DNA from: Dipteris shenzhenensis | Lineage: Eukaryota > Polypodiophyta > Polypodiopsida > Gleicheniales | Direction: 5' to 3' (one strand) | Length of the DNA stretch: 64,000 nucleotides | NCBI GenBank assembly: GCA_047967505.1 | Contig: CM106541.1 | Shown here: positions 1 to 12,749 of the stretch, piece by piece | Layout: every line of letters begins with the position of its first letter | Position numbering within the stretch: position 1 is the first letter of the stretch | The notes under the pieces: generated by a model | What the model was told of the DNA's origin: nothing | What the model saw: the letters and a program-made list of their open reading frames with translations, nothing else | Database searches by the model: none | Translations under genes and position numbers: made by a program

Positions 1-3000
1 GTTGTATAGCGTATGAAATGCAGTGATGTACAAGGAAACATGTTCACGACACTCCATAATGTCTATGACATATTTGAAACCATTTGAAAATGTGTCTACA
101 CCATGCCTTTGTTAGTATGTCTATATATAAGAAGGAACTATCAATGCAAATATAAAATATGTATCACCAAGATTTTTACATTTAATGGATTGGGGAAAAT
201 GTTTTAAGTAGAGAAGGAACCATAATAAGAGACCTACTTAAACATCAATACGGCTTAGAAGACATGGATTGCAGTGTAATGTAGGCTATAACTTATTCTT
301 AAGATGAGTTCTACTTTTACATGCTGTAATGGAAATAAACCCAAGAGCTATTATCTCAACACAAGTATCACTTGACAATAATGAATAAAGTTTAACCTTT
401 TGTGCAAGTCTTCCTCTTAGTAACAAACCACTCCTCCTTCTAGGGATGCATAAATGGAGTGCCACACAAATTAATAATCATACTCTCTATGATGTGTACT
501 TAGAGAAATTTCAAAATGTAGAATATATTTCATAAATAGATCTTAAAAATCAATCAATAATTTGGAGCAAAAAAAGAATTAAAATGTGTAGCTAATTCAA
601 GAGATCGTATAGTTTTAATTATATTAAAATTTTCTAAGTATAAATTAAATCTTCATAGAAAACTAATGTCAAAAAGTTAAAATATGTCCATTCAAGAGTC
701 CTTCAAATGTTTTGAAATTGCAAAGTATATATAACGGCGTTGCTTGAACATTAAAGAACCTATTCCATAAAAGATATGCTCACAAAAAAAATATATTATA
801 TACTTCACTTTGACACTGCTCTTATAAATTATTACACACCACAAAAAGGTACTATATTATAACTCTTTGATCAGTAGATGTATAAGGCATTTATAAACAA
901 AATGAAGAAATTTTCCTTTAAGACACATGTGAGCAAAATGTTGGAATCATTCTTTTCTCATTTTGTATTACCAAGTGGTCACTTGATTTTTTTCTCAATT
1001 TAGCATTTCACAATGTTTTGCATTACCTAGTAACTTCAAGAATTTGAAAATAGTTGTCCAAGGATGAAGAAGAACTATAGTATTTAATCATGATAGAAAA
1101 ATTAACATGATTTATTATTATTCAATGGAAATCCAAAGATCTCCATGAAAAAGAGATGCAACTTAACATCTTTAACCACGTAGTCATCACACTTACAAGG
1201 ATACAATGTGCTTTTCCCTTACTTAAAATCATAACTTTATCAGAATTTACTATTCTTACAATGGAGTACACCCTAGGATATTGATACGTTGCCCAACCCA
1301 ATTTCCTAGAAGCATAAGATGTGCTAGAATTCTAAAATTATCATTAATGCATATGGATAAAGAGACATGAGGAACCTGATGGTTACATCCTACCACTTAG
1401 CTTTGATATAAATGAGTAATGGATTCTTGAAATCTTGGAGTATAGTTTAGAGTCTTTATCCACATTCAAAATTTATCCTCGAAATATTAGAAATTTGATT
1501 GAACCAGTCATGGAAGTATGTTGTAAACATAGGGATGAAAGTGGACATCATTCAAGCCATGAAATCCCTCCATTTGTCATTTTTGGTGAGCTTGTCTCAT
1601 TTATTACGTAGATTCCAAATCAAATAGTCAAACTTAGAAGTGTGTACTAGAGGCTCTAAAATTGTAATATTATAACTATTTTCAAAGAGTGCGCCGACAT
1701 ATTCAACCCAACTATTTCTAATAAGTCTATAGGAACACAATCCATGTTTAATTAGTTTCTCTCTAAAGTATATAGATATTCCTTCATGCTAATAGCTTGA
1801 CGTATGGCTTGTGCATTTAATTTGATTAATATTAAAAGTTATCACAACCTTATAATATAGTGCTAGATATCAATCAAAGACATCTTCTTATGGATTGTAA
1901 GACAAGACTATAAATTATGTGAAAATAGTCACATTCAATAGGCTCTTGCATCATGAGTTCCAAAAACTCACATCATTAATTTCCCTTAGCATGAATCTCT
2001 AGTCAACAAAACATGTTTTAAATTGTAGACACTTGAAGAAATTGATTATATCATGCAATCGTGCAATAATGCTAAAGGCTATATACTACCATAAAGAGGA
2101 GGGTACAGGATTAGCTTTATAACTATGGGCACGCTTTATTGGGTGTAGCAAAATTTAAGCATTTGTGTTCTACAAATTACCTATGAAACATAATTTTTAA
2201 AATTGAGGATCCACTTATAATATGTTTACTTACAATATGGATAAGTTTATTATCCACCTTGGCTACCCTACCCATTGCTACATTTAATTGTTAGGATTGG
2301 TCTTGTTAATACAAAGAATTATTTGTAGACCATTAAAATTCATATCCTATTAAAGAATATATGAGTACAATATTGGTGAAGACCCTACGAAGAATATAAT
2401 CAAATCCAGTCACACCATATGTAGAATTTTAGATGGTTTATATATACTTTTTTTTGTACGGACTTATAGAACAAATAGCATCACTCTTTGAAAGACTGAT
2501 AATCCATAATGTGCATGTATCACTATAGCATGATGTGGTAAAATATTGGATGGAAACTCTAAAACTAATCATAAAGACAATCTCCCTATCTTGTACTTAT
2601 AGAAAAGGCCCCTAATAATGTCAACTCATGGCAAAGATTCACACCAATTGTACAATGGCCCATGATCAAACCAACTTTTCTTCAAAACAAGACAATCAAG
2701 ATTTCCTTTCCAAGAAGTCTGGTGAAGTGGAAGATGATGTGAGCAAGGCTTTCTATATTTCCATTCTCTACTATAATAAGTTTCATATATATCAATCAAA
2801 TGTGCCTTGTTCATACTTTATGAAGGTTGGATTACATCTATTGGCTTATCTTTTTGAATATATGTTGGCTTATCTTTTTGAATATATGTCTATATTAGAC
2901 GATATGAAATTGATTCCTAAGACAATCTCATAATAATCATAAGTATAGATAAAGAGAAAGGTCTTTGGATGTGGGAGTACAAAACAATGTAAATGTAACC

Positions 3001-4129
3001 GGGAGAGCTCTAGATACAATTGAGTTTGGGGCCCAAGGGCCAACACTCTAACCCTTTTAATAAAAGGAGCTAAACATATTTATACGCTCCCAATTACATA
3101 CATATATATACCTTGCATTTGTAACAATTACATTATGAGGTTCTTAGAAGCATAATCGATCAATGAAGTGCATTTTGAAAAAAGCCTTTGCTATACAATT
3201 CAAATTATACACTCGGAAAGTCATTCTACAAAAACAAATCTGCATGCAGATTTAGAAGAAGAACATGTTAACTTTTAAGTTTCTGTGTTGCAATTTTCTC
3301 TTTGCTATGGTACAAGCTTCGGCGATCGAGATTGTGATGATGATCTTTGTAAACCTATATCATAATTCTACGCTAACTGCTTGCTGAACCGAGAAATTGT
3401 TACGGATCCGCAATTACAATATATATATTGTATACTACGCTGCTAAGCTGATCAGAAATCATTTGCATGCCTATTGTCATGCCAAAAGCACACGATAATT
3501 GTACACTAATGAGTCTTGTGGCAAGCGTAGATCAGAAGACCAAGCCTAGCAATTTGCTTTCAACAGCCTGTAGAGAAGGAGATGGATACGAAGAACAGTT
3601 ATGTTTGAGGGCCGATTGGTCAGAAACGATCAGCTAGTGTTTTGCTTGCAGCTGCTTGATTCGAGTTGAATCGCGATGCATTAAGCAAGATTACCATGCA
3701 GCAAGCTCGAGCTCAATCCAATTGATCAGCTCAAGCGTTCGATCCAGTATCAACATCATCAGCCGATGGTGACGAGCAAACTTCTGTTGAATGCACCGCC
3801 ACGAATTGTTGGAGTAGATACAAAACGCAGAGATGACTGCATCGATCATTTTCGATCGCCATGATTCCTCACCTGATGCTCGCAAACCTTTCGAGCTCAC
3901 CGAAACGATCTTTTGAATCATATCTGAAGCTCGCGAGTCTTTCCATTTAACCGAATAAATCGTCTCCGTCATCTGAAGCTCGCCATCCTACCCTAAAGCT
4001 TCCCAATCTTACCGAACTTTGGCAATCCTGCACCACCTCAAAGATCATCGCCTTGAACGACTATTCTGATCGAGCTGCTTGAAGATCGTCCACTTGAATC
4101 CTTATCCTGATAGAGCAGCCATTTGCAGC
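1..4129. other. AT-rich intergenic region, no gene recognised
   Basis: Reading frames here are short and show no recognisable domain or conserved motif. A 93-codon minus-strand frame at 3691-3972 lies directly downstream of SCR and may be its 3' untranslated region or chance; I do not call it. The 3890-4130 stretch has loosely repeated words (CTGAAGCTCGC, GATCG) but no clear unit. A short tandem duplication of a TTGGCTTATCTTTTTGAATA-like word occurs at about 2838-2886. Confidence 0.6.
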
Positions 4130-6202
4130 TCAGAGATCTTGAGCTAGGTGCATTGGCGACGACCATGCCGACGCTGTGTAGAGGCCCAGCTCCTTCCATC
4201 CCAGCTTGAGAGTTCCTGCCTGCTCCATAAGCGAGTAGCCATCGCAGGGGAACATGTTGAGCAGCAGCGCAGCCTGCGTTGCAGCATTCCCCGAGAGCGA
4301 TACCTGCCTGAAGCCCGCGCTGCTCATAGTCTCCCTCCAATTCTCGAATTTCACCTCCCCTGTCCTCGCCGGACCTCCCACCGCCAATATGTTCTTGATC
4401 TCGCTCGACAGCAGCTGCTGCTCCACCGTGTGCCTCTCGCTGCTGCTGTCTGCAAAGCTCGCTCCCAACGAATCGAACAGAGCTGAGTAGTAGTGTAGCG
4501 CCTCCACAAATCTGTTGAGGAAGGAGCCGGCGTGGCTCAGGTCCTGCTCCACTATCGTCACCACTTTGGGATTGAGCTCTTGCAGCAGCCTCAGCGTTCG
4601 GCTGTCGGAACCTGTAACGTCATAGAGCGAGTGCTGCAGCCAATGCACCGCCAGCGCATCGCCTTGCCTCACTTTCAACGCCACTGGATCGAGGTTTCCC
4701 ACTCGATCAGCCACTCCATGGAACTCGAAAGGTAGGCAGAGAGTCCGTGCAAAATCGGAGAGCCTCGTACCTGTTGCTTCTAGCGCCGCCATGGACGTTC
4801 CAATTCCTGTGATCCTCACGTTAGGAGGGCCTGCCGGGCGTGATGCGAGTATATGGAAGAGTGCAGGCCATTGTAACCCTTGCATTATGTCGCAATCGAT
4901 GATATGCACAGTCCCGTGACCCTCGAAAGCTTCCAGGATGGCCTGGTTGGCTGTGAAATGAGAGAATTTGACGAAAGGGCAGATGCCATTGAATACCTGG
5001 AAAGCTGAGGAGATGCTGTGGTTGCAGAAGAGCTGGATGGCGGGCAAAGGGGAGCAAATGCCGAGGCAAGAGTTGAGGATGCGAGCGGCCATGCCTTCTG
5101 TGAAATAAGCTGCGACTCGCTGGACAGGATTGCCGAAGGGGGAGGAGATCTCATTGAGCTCAGGGACGATAGTGTTAGCCTCTTCGAGATTGTCTGCTGA
5201 AACAGCCTCTGCGCATTGGAGGAGGAGGGAGAGGAGTTGAAGACCTTCTTCGTCGGACGAACTAACTTCCATCAGTGGGAAGCTGTTGACCATCGTTCTT
5301 CCTCCGAGGTCATCCATCTTTCTGTGGACGCTTGGAGGAGGCAGCATCGACACCTCCTGCGACTGGTGCTGTAGAGAAGACGAGCAATCGGTCGCGCACC
5401 TCATGTATTCCAGCTGATGTATCGCTTCACTGCAAACCTGGCTCTGAGAGAGAGGTAGCTTGCTCCTCTTCTCATCCGCTTGCTTTACCTGGAAATCTAG
5501 CGACAACGTCAGTCCTCCGCCTTCCTTCTCCCTGCATCCGCCTTGATTCATTGCTGTGTAGTCTCCGTTAATATTCTTGCCCGCTGATCCGCCTCTAGTT
5601 TCCTCTTTCCTTAGCCCTGAGCTCGCTTCCTTCCTTTCCTCGATGGAATTCCTCCCCATACTTCTCTTCTTGCCTTCCTGATAGCAATAATCCCGCTCTT
5701 CCATCGCATGATTTTGCTCTTTCCGGTTTAGACCCATGCCAAATTCTGCCGTATGACAAGCTTGATTGTCGGCCGTGTCGTCACTTTCTTCTAATTTTGC
5801 TGCCATTTGGGTGCTACGGCCACGGCATCGTTTCAACCCTCTCGCAGGGATCGACGTGGTGCTGCATTGATTGTGAAGTGGCGAATTATCGTGGAGCTCG
5901 GCTGACTTAAGTGAACGCATGCGAGAGTCGAGAATAGGTTCGATCTGGATGTTCCAAGGGGAGAGCATCTCAGTCAGAATGCCCAGCACGTCCTGGACGG
6001 GCATATTGGGCATTGCCTCTACAAGATCATTGATCATCGAGTCGACCCAGGCTCCCGTGGCGGTATCGTCCATCGTATGGGTGCAGATATATGCCCTGGA
6101 CCTGGACTGATACCTGGATGAGCGGCTTAGTTTTGTTCTGCAAAAGATCGTGCCTGATTTCTTATACGTTGGCAGGGGAGCTTGAAGACAAAGCGATTCC
6201 AA
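4130..6202 (-). CDS. SCR: SCARECROW-type GRAS transcription regulator
   Basis: This is a 690-aa uninterrupted frame. In angiosperms SCR acts in the nucleus with SHORT-ROOT to control asymmetric division and endodermis identity. The GRAS domain runs from about residue 321 to the end: leucine-rich [17 protein letters not shown] (327-343), VHIID (432-436) followed by MQGLQWP, a second leucine-rich part, a PFYRE-like region with [23 protein letters not shown] (split here by function, 552-574), and SAW (678-680). The wording matches SCR rather than other GRAS branches. The amino-terminal [11 protein letters not shown] block (52-62) is the conserved SCR element. An LTLSL stretch (231-235) fits an EAR-type LxLxL motif. 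The first Met gives 43 residues unlike SCR; the second Met at 6073 (MDDTATGAW) is a better start. The frame lacks the intron usual in angiosperm SCR, which is odd but not disqualifying. Confidence 0.94.
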   Translation of the reverse strand: MESLCLQAPLPTYKKSGTIFCRTKLSRSSRYQSRSRAYICTHTMDDTATGAWVDSMINDLVEAMPNMPVQDVLGILTEMLSPWNIQIEPILDSRMRSLKSAELHDNSPLHNQCSTTSIPARGLKRCRGRSTQMAAKLEESDDTADNQACHTAEFGMGLNRKEQNHAMEERDYCYQEGKKRSMGRNSIEERKEASSGLRKEETRGGSAGKNINGDYTAMNQGGCREKEGGGLTLSLDFQVKQADEKRSKLPLSQSQVCSEAIHQLEYMRCATDCSSSLQHQSQEVSMLPPPSVHRKMDDLGGRTMVNSFPLMEVSSSDEEGLQLLSLLLQCAEAVSADNLEEANTIVPELNEISSPFGNPVQRVAAYFTEGMAARILNSCLGICSPLPAIQLFCNHSISSAFQVFNGICPFVKFSHFTANQAILEAFEGHGTVHIIDCDIMQGLQWPALFHILASRPAGPPNVRITGIGTSMAALEATGTRLSDFARTLCLPFEFHGVADRVGNLDPVALKVRQGDALAVHWLQHSLYDVTGSDSRTLRLLQELNPKVVTIVEQDLSHAGSFLNRFVEALHYYSALFDSLGASFADSSSERHTVEQQLLSSEIKNILAVGGPARTGEVKFENWRETMSSAGFRQVSLSGNAATQAALLLNMFPCDGYSLMEQAGTLKLGWKELGLYTASAWSSPMHLAQDL

Positions 6203-6960
6203 GGTTGAAATGCAATATACTGGGACGACGGAGCGAGATTGAATAGCGAGCTACGTGATGTTAGCAAGCAGAGGCCTTCAACACCTGGCTGCTGGTCAGA
6301 TGAATGTACAAAAGAAAGACGAATTTAGTGCAGAAGAGGAGTTAAAGTAGGCATCTGGAAAGCAAAAGTCATCCCGGAACGCAGAAATTCCGCACGGAGA
6401 AAGAAGCTGGCTCGTCTATGTGGGATTGATTACTTTCGCTTCTTCAGCTCCTTTCACCTTTCTCTGTATCTTTCCCTTCATGCAGCTTTGCACATGCCAG
6501 ACGTGGATTGTTTAGGGGAAGAGGGGGGGACCAGCGTCTACTCTTGCCTGCGTCCCTCGCCTGACTAAACAGTTCCCTGACTCGGGTACTCCACTGAAGA
6601 TCAATCAACCACACCTTATCGTACGTAGCTGCTCTCGTACCGCAACGCACACTGCAATCTAGTGTCGGATTCGTCGCCGATCGACCGTAGTGAGGCCGGA
6701 TAGGAAGTATTGCGATGGAATTTCGTGCTGCGGGAGGAGGAGACAAGGTGAATGGAGAAGAGGGTTGGCAGCACTAGTGCGGGGGAGCTAGCTACGAGGA
6801 CAGGGCCGAGGAATTGACAGGCGAGAGGCAGAAGGAAAAACAACAGAAATGGGGGGGCGAATTGGGCGATGGAAAGGTAATGGAGCTAAGGAGAGGCTAT
6901 GACCATGACGACGGCCGTGAAAGAACCCAAATGACGAGCAGAGAGAGAGAGAGAGAGGTG
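6203..6960 (-). promoter_or_regulatory. SCR 5' leader/promoter region with GA tract
   Basis: This stretch lies immediately upstream of SCR. A (GA)n tract at 6937-6958 reads as CT-rich on the SCR strand, a composition common in plant core promoters and 5' leaders. A 100-codon minus-strand frame at 6444-6746 could be an upstream ORF or chance. No convincing TATA box was pinned down, so the transcription start is unknown. Confidence 0.4.
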
Positions 6961-7198
6961 TGATCTAATAAGTAATGAGCTTGTTAGTGCGTTCCACTAG
7001 GCTTCGTATGCACCATAGGCTTCTTATGTAGGCCAGTCCTACAAACAAACCAATTTTCTAAACCTCATAAAATAATGTTTTCTCTTACACTTATTCGGTT
7101 TACACTTTTCTATGTACTTTGTCAATTTTAAAAACTAGCATGCATAATATCTAGTGCCTAACATAAAGGCTAGGCAAAATGCAAAATCTGAGTGCCCA

Positions 7199-7324
7199 TT
7201 ACATAGGTCGATAAGAAATGCACTCGAGGTCTATCTTCAAAAGCACTCCACTAGTCCCTTATTACATAGGCCGATAAGAAATGCGATCAAGGTCGATCTT
7301 CAAAAGCACTCGACTTGTCCGCCT
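7199..7324. repeat. Imperfect 63-bp direct duplication
   Basis: Two adjacent copies start at 7199 and 7262. Each begins TTACATAGG(T/C)CGATAAGAAA and ends around AAAGCACTCxACT. They differ at a handful of positions, so the duplication is old. No gene is involved. Confidence 0.8.
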
Positions 7325-7892
7325 TCTAGGTAGAGTTAACATGTTTCTTTTCTTGCATTATATTTGTCATCACTTCACACAGCTATGTAGAATCACCTCA
7401 AATCTTCATGCTTGACTTATCTATACATGTCGCATGTATCCTAGACATATGTGTAATGTTATATGTATCCTAGACTTATATGTACATGCCAAATGTTCGT
7501 GCCCATGAGTGTGCAGATGCCATTGATGTATGCCCATGTTTTCGCACATTCATGCGCATTTGCACACTTGCTTGGACAAACCCATCTCTATCTTATGGCA
7601 TAAATATGGTACACATAAACATGCTTATGTGTGCATGTGCATATCACCCATGTAGATGCATGCCTAATTGTGTATGTGTATGAGTATGTGTTGCGTGTGT
7701 GCACGCTCTGGCATGCATGCCCATTATGCCTTGGTGTATACACATGCCATGCATAAAGGTGTGTGTATGCCTAGAAGTACACAGTTGGATACAACCCCAA
7801 GCAAATCCAAAACCTATCCTTAAAAAATATGATCTTGTGTCGACCAAAAAAATGTATACATGTGTATGTCCATTGAGGCAACAAGCTTGTAA

Positions 7893-7915
7893 GATCTCTC
7901 TCTCTCTCTCTCTCG

Positions 7916-7948
<33 letters not shown>

Positions 7949-7953
7949 GCACA
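7893..7953. repeat. Compound (TC)n(AC)n microsatellite
   Basis: A TC run from about 7893 to 7926 passes directly into an AC run to about 7953, with one CGC interruption in each. Overlapping open frames here are translations of the dinucleotide and are not genes. Confidence 0.9.
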
Positions 7954-8869
7954 CTATTGAGAGATGCTAGACATTCCATAAATATCACAAATGTTTTCAC
8001 ATTGACTTTTTTAAGTGGATTACCAAGGAAGAGGGATGAGTGTTCATAGTCATTAGAAGGATGAGTGCTTCCTAACAAGATATAATCAACCCATATAAAT
8101 AAAAAGTAGCGATATAAGGTACCTTTCCTGCCCATGGTGTTAGGAGATGTGAAAATATTTTATTTACGCTCATTCGCGGTGAAATCTTATAAGCAATTCT
8201 AATCCAAAGAAATGTAATCACTTTGAGAGCCAATCAAATTTATGGGGATGGCAATAACTTAAAATTGTGTGGTCACTCTTAACAAAAGGCAAGCAACTCT
8301 CAAAAGCCTTGCAAGCAATGCCAAGCACATGCAAGCCCGAGTGACATAACCATTAGCCTCGTGGCACCACAACTCAACGGCAAGTAGCTGCAAAGCTCTA
8401 CGCCATACACAACGACCGGCACTGAAGCTCCTACAATGACAAGCAACGAATGATTGTAGCAGGCCCCAACCACGAATTCAAGAGACACGCACCTTCTAGC
8501 CAGGTGACGCCATCGATGATGCCAATGAGCATCAAGTCCAAACGACTCAATCTAGTGCATTAAATGCAATATACACAGCCACAAGCTGGGCTAGTGACTC
8601 CACCAAACAATAGCACTTGATTAGCAATGCCAAAGCAAACGGCATCTACAATAAGATCTACTGTAAGGACACTCCTACTAACAAGCCTTCAACAAGCAAT
8701 GCCATAGCATGCCCAACCCGATAGCTTTTAGATGTAGACGGCGACACTCCAACAAAGGCTAAAAACTCACGAGTGACAGAATCTTAAGATCTCGAATGAC
8801 ATCTTGTAAGATTTTGATGACCTTATCACCAAGGTAAGGTACATGTGGCTATCGGGTCACCACAACAAG

Positions 8870-9400
8870 GTTTTGTCAGAAAATCACCACGTGGCACCAT
8901 TTTTGAATCACCACATCAGCACTCTCTATATTAACTACCACATCATCATTATCCTTCCATGTGGCATCCTCACAACACCTTGACACGTGGTTTCCCTATC
9001 TACTACCACCTCAGCATCTTTTCCACATCATCAACTTATCTGCCAACAAAGCACACACATGTTCTTACCACATCACCCTGTGCCATGCCACATCAATAGC
9101 GTTGCCCAGCTGTCACATCATTAAGACTACCATGTTAGTAGGCTAGCTCATCATCCACTCCATGTTAGCTACCATGTCAAGAGTTATAATCAGCAAAGCC
9201 ACATCAGCATCCCTATCTACCACGTAGGCTTCGCTGCCACATTAGCACACCTGTACAGTCAGCCTGCCAACTCAGCCCTCGTGCCACATCATGAGGTCTA
9301 ATAAAAAAGACCATGTCCTCTGCCACATCAACATGCCCAGTCAGCAAGTCCACATCATCAAGTGCCACATGGCACACAGCCTCCTGGGAGGCACAGTCAC
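8870..9400. repeat. Degenerate CCACATCA-rich repeat region
   Basis: The word CCACATCA, or a one-base variant (CCACGTGG, CCATGTCA, CCACATTA), recurs every 15 to 40 bases over about 500 bp. There is no fixed period and no open frame of note. It could be a decayed minisatellite or the leader of the Copia remnant that follows. The preceding 8280-8760 holds a related but looser CAAGCAATGCCA theme. Confidence 0.55.
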
Positions 9401-9440
9401 CTCTACTGCAATCACTGCATGTGCACCCAATCACCCCAGT

Positions 9441-10129
9441 GCTCCACAGGCATAGAACTTTCTACATGTGACTCCACTTGCAACATTATCATTTCTCCTT
9501 TTTGGTCCCTCTGCCTAGATCAAGCTGTATCTCTTGATCTAGGAAGGATTTGAGGGTGATCGGATTTTTGTGCTCTATGCGCTCATCAAATCACTTACAC
9601 ATTTTGACACATGTACCACATACTTCCTAGCCCTGGCATGAAATCCACTTCTTGCACGCACATAAATCTCTACATTGATGCATCTGACCCAGCACCTAAA
9701 ATGAACAAAAGAAAAGGAATTATGTGGTGCTTTTTCATCGCTCAAAGGTTGGTCTATATCTAGATCAAAGTAGATTAGTTCATCCGTGGAGAGAACTCCA
9801 AAGTAGCCAGTCCGAAGCCATGCCCAAGAAATCCCAAATAGTTCCTACTTGGAGTCAGTCCCTACACTCACATGCGGTTTCACATCATCACATGTTCTGA
9901 AATCCAACCTTCCACAATTTCATGAGCAGACTTCGGAGTTTTCAGAGGTATTTTTCGATTGTTCAGTGGATAGATTGCACATCATATTATTTACGCACTC
10001 ACATCCACCATTGTAAATCCTATTAGCTAATTTTTGGCATTGTGCACATTATTTCAAGCCTTGTAAAGCCTCTTGGCTATTCCCAGCATTCTTTGCCATG
10101 AGACTTTTTACAGATTAGATATATATTAG
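9441..10129. other. Spacer upstream of Copia-1, nothing recognised
   Basis: I found no gene. The segment could include the leader of the Copia remnant beginning near 10.13 kb, but I see no primer-binding site and no LTR. Confidence 0.4.
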
Positions 10130-12240
10130 AGTTCTTTCTTCACCAATTAGACAATTCCAACTATGGCACATGGAAATACTGATTTGAGACCATTCTTGTA
10201 CTTCCAGTGAACTAGTTCTACCAGCTCCCACCATTATCACATCACAAGCAGAAGGTTCTACACCTGCACCAACATTGTCCACATCAGTAATAGATCCTAC
10301 CATTGCCCAAGCAGAGGTAGAATGGGACAAGTATTAAAAATATGCATATCATTTGATCAAACAGAATGTGCAAGATGTCATGCTTGGACAAAGCATAGTG
10401 AAGACATCCAACAAAGTTGGGATATGTTCGCAGCTCTTTATGACTCTAAGAACACATCTAGGATTCTGTGAAACCATATAAACCATAGTTTCTGCAAAGG
10501 CAATGAAATTGGTCATGCTTACATAGTCAGAATCAAGGATTACAATAGTCAACTCGCTACATCAGGAGAGACTATGAATCCCAAAAAAATGGTTCAAGTC
10601 ATCCTGAATGGACTAGAGGAGGGATACAAGAATCTAGTCCAGAGTATTGCCATTAAATGGAAAATTACTTTTCCTTTGCTCCCCAGGTTGGTCCCCTATT
10701 GGGATCCAAAGATCTGCTTGACTTAGTTTTGGGTAAGCTACTGCCTTGCTGAGGGGAATTCCATCTCATTGAATGCCCTTCACCTTCACAAAGGTTCCCT
10801 GACCTTCTGATGCTCAGAAGAATGGACTAAAACTCCTTCCACGAGCTACTTGTTATGTAGAAGCTATCCTTCACATAAAGCTTGCTAGAGTGCCATGTAC
10901 CAAAAGGGACGCCTTCCTACCGTCTCAAGAGACTCAAGACACATGGGGAAATATGCCCGTGAAGTCGGATTCTGAAACCCCCAATTCCGACTAGTTATGA
11001 CTAAAACTGGCTAACTAGGGCTAAACTAGCAAGACTGCCAAAAATAGTTGGCAGTGCCTCCAAAGATAGCGGTCTGTGCCAAAAAGAATGTGCCAACTGT
11101 GCCAAGAATTGAATGCAAGATCTCTACACTAGAAGAGTTATAGTCAGTGTTACTTGGTGAAGAGATCAGGACTCAGGCCATTCAAGCACGCAAATATCAT
11201 TCTATGATCAAGCATTCACAGCTTCAGGAAGAGCTAAAGGCAGAGGTAGAGCATCTCAGAGAATTGGTCATCATCAACAAAATCAACATCAACAACATTA
11301 GCATCCACTGTAGCATCATAATCATCATCCAAGAGAAAATCATTCCAACAAAGGAAGATTTCTAGGAAGAGGGAATGCATTCATCAACGCATCAAACATT
11401 CGGTGGAACTACTATCATAGGTTTGGACACTATGAAAGAGATTGCCACAAGAAGTAGTGTGGACATCATGAAAGAGATTAAACTACTTTCATAAGTTTGG
11501 ACACTATGAAAGAGATTGCCACAAGAAGCAGTATCATCAAGGAGGTCAATTCAGTAGCAGTCAGGGGAATTTATGTTGAACAAGAAATCACCATGGTGGA
11601 CATTCAAGTCATAGTCATTATGCCAATGAGCCTCAGAATATGTATCTTGCAAGTGAGGATATGCAAAGTTAGAGTGATACAGTGTATCTTGACATTAATT
11701 ATAATTCCAAAGGGAAATGCAGTTATCAAGTTGATCAAGTAGATCAAGGTCCTTGGTACATCATATAGCGGTGCATCATCTCACATGACAAAGTATCAGG
11801 AATGATTCACAGAGATGAAACCATTAGAAGGACAAAAGAATGTTATTTCCATTGCAGATTTATAACACACCGAATGTAGTTTAAGTGGAAGGCATTGTCC
11901 CTATGAACAATTTCACTGGTACGAAAGGATTGGTGAAAGATGTACTCTATGTTCCAAATCTTAACAAGAACCTCTTGTCAGTTGGGCAAATGACGGAACA
12001 CAATTATTGAGGCATCTTTGCTAGAGATGAATGCACAATTAGAGACAAACTTAGAGGATATTGATTAGCTAATGGGAAAAGCAATCAAGGAAGGACACTT
12101 GTTCAAAATGCTAGCTTCAATCCCAGATTTGCATGCCATGCCAACTCAACAGCAAAACCAATGCCACTTTCTATAGTATGGCTTGAGAGAGATAGACATG
12201 TCAATTTCAAAAGCTTGATGTTAAGAAATCTGAATACGGA
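10130..12240 (+). pseudogene. Copia-1: decayed gag-protease of a Ty1/Copia retrotransposon
   Basis: In broken frames one can read, in order: the gag opening LDNSNYGTWKY near 10147, the gag helix region ending ILNGLEEGYKNLVQ near 10590, a stretch GEEIRTQAIQARKYHS at 11156, a degenerate zinc knuckle FGHYERDCHKK near 11430, a protease remnant of the DSGAS-H-MT type at about 11755-11800, LYVPNLNKNLLSVGQM at about 11950, and the GAG-pre-integrase start ERxRHVNFKSLML at about 12185. Many stops and frameshifts make it dead. About 425 bp between 10674 and 11100 interrupt gag and look like a later insertion. No LTR is visible; the 3' side ends abruptly against CACTA-1 at about 12240. Confidence 0.8.
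11407..11531 (+). repeat. Local duplication of the Copia-1 zinc-knuckle segment
   Basis: A ~52-bp segment encoding the GHYERDCHKK knuckle occurs at 11407-11459 and again at 11480-11531, nearly identical. The duplication is local and probably postdates inactivation. Confidence 0.75.
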
Positions 12241-12749
12241 AATTTGAATTCTACCCTCTCCACCTTTCTCCCTCTCTACTTGTGTGAAAGGAAGTTTTTC
12301 AAGAAGGTGTGTCTCTTTAAGCAATGTAGGTTCATTTTTTGTGGGAGAGTTGAAGCATGTTTCTCCTTGCATTGCTAAGCCTATGTGCTAATTTTCATGC
12401 TTGATTTTCAGAGATTAAGGAAAAAAAAACGAGATTTGCTCTTCTCTTTTTGGTATTTATCTTCCTCCTCTTTCCCTTCCTTTCGTGCTTTCTCCTTGTT
12501 AGCAAGCTTATGCTTGTCCCCTCAATACAATCCCTTTGGAAAGTTGCTTCTCCAAGCTCCTCCTTCCTCTAACTAGTTATCTGAAAAATGGTATGTTTCC
12601 TCTCTTTTGTAGGGCCAGTCCATGAAACACCGAGCGGGACTTTTTCAGGTAAGAAAGTGCTTCGTCTTTTTTCCTTTTTTTGTTTTCGTTATTTGCATTG
12701 GTCTATAGCTAGTGCTTTAAGTGCTAGCTACAGTGATGGGCGTAGGAAC

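Noticed and set aside
3691-3972. 93-codon minus frame 3' of SCR
   Set aside because: No recognisable motif; likely 3' untranslated region.
7644-8135. 163-codon minus frame across the TC/AC microsatellite
   Set aside because: Coding impression comes from dinucleotide repeats and flanking low-complexity sequence.
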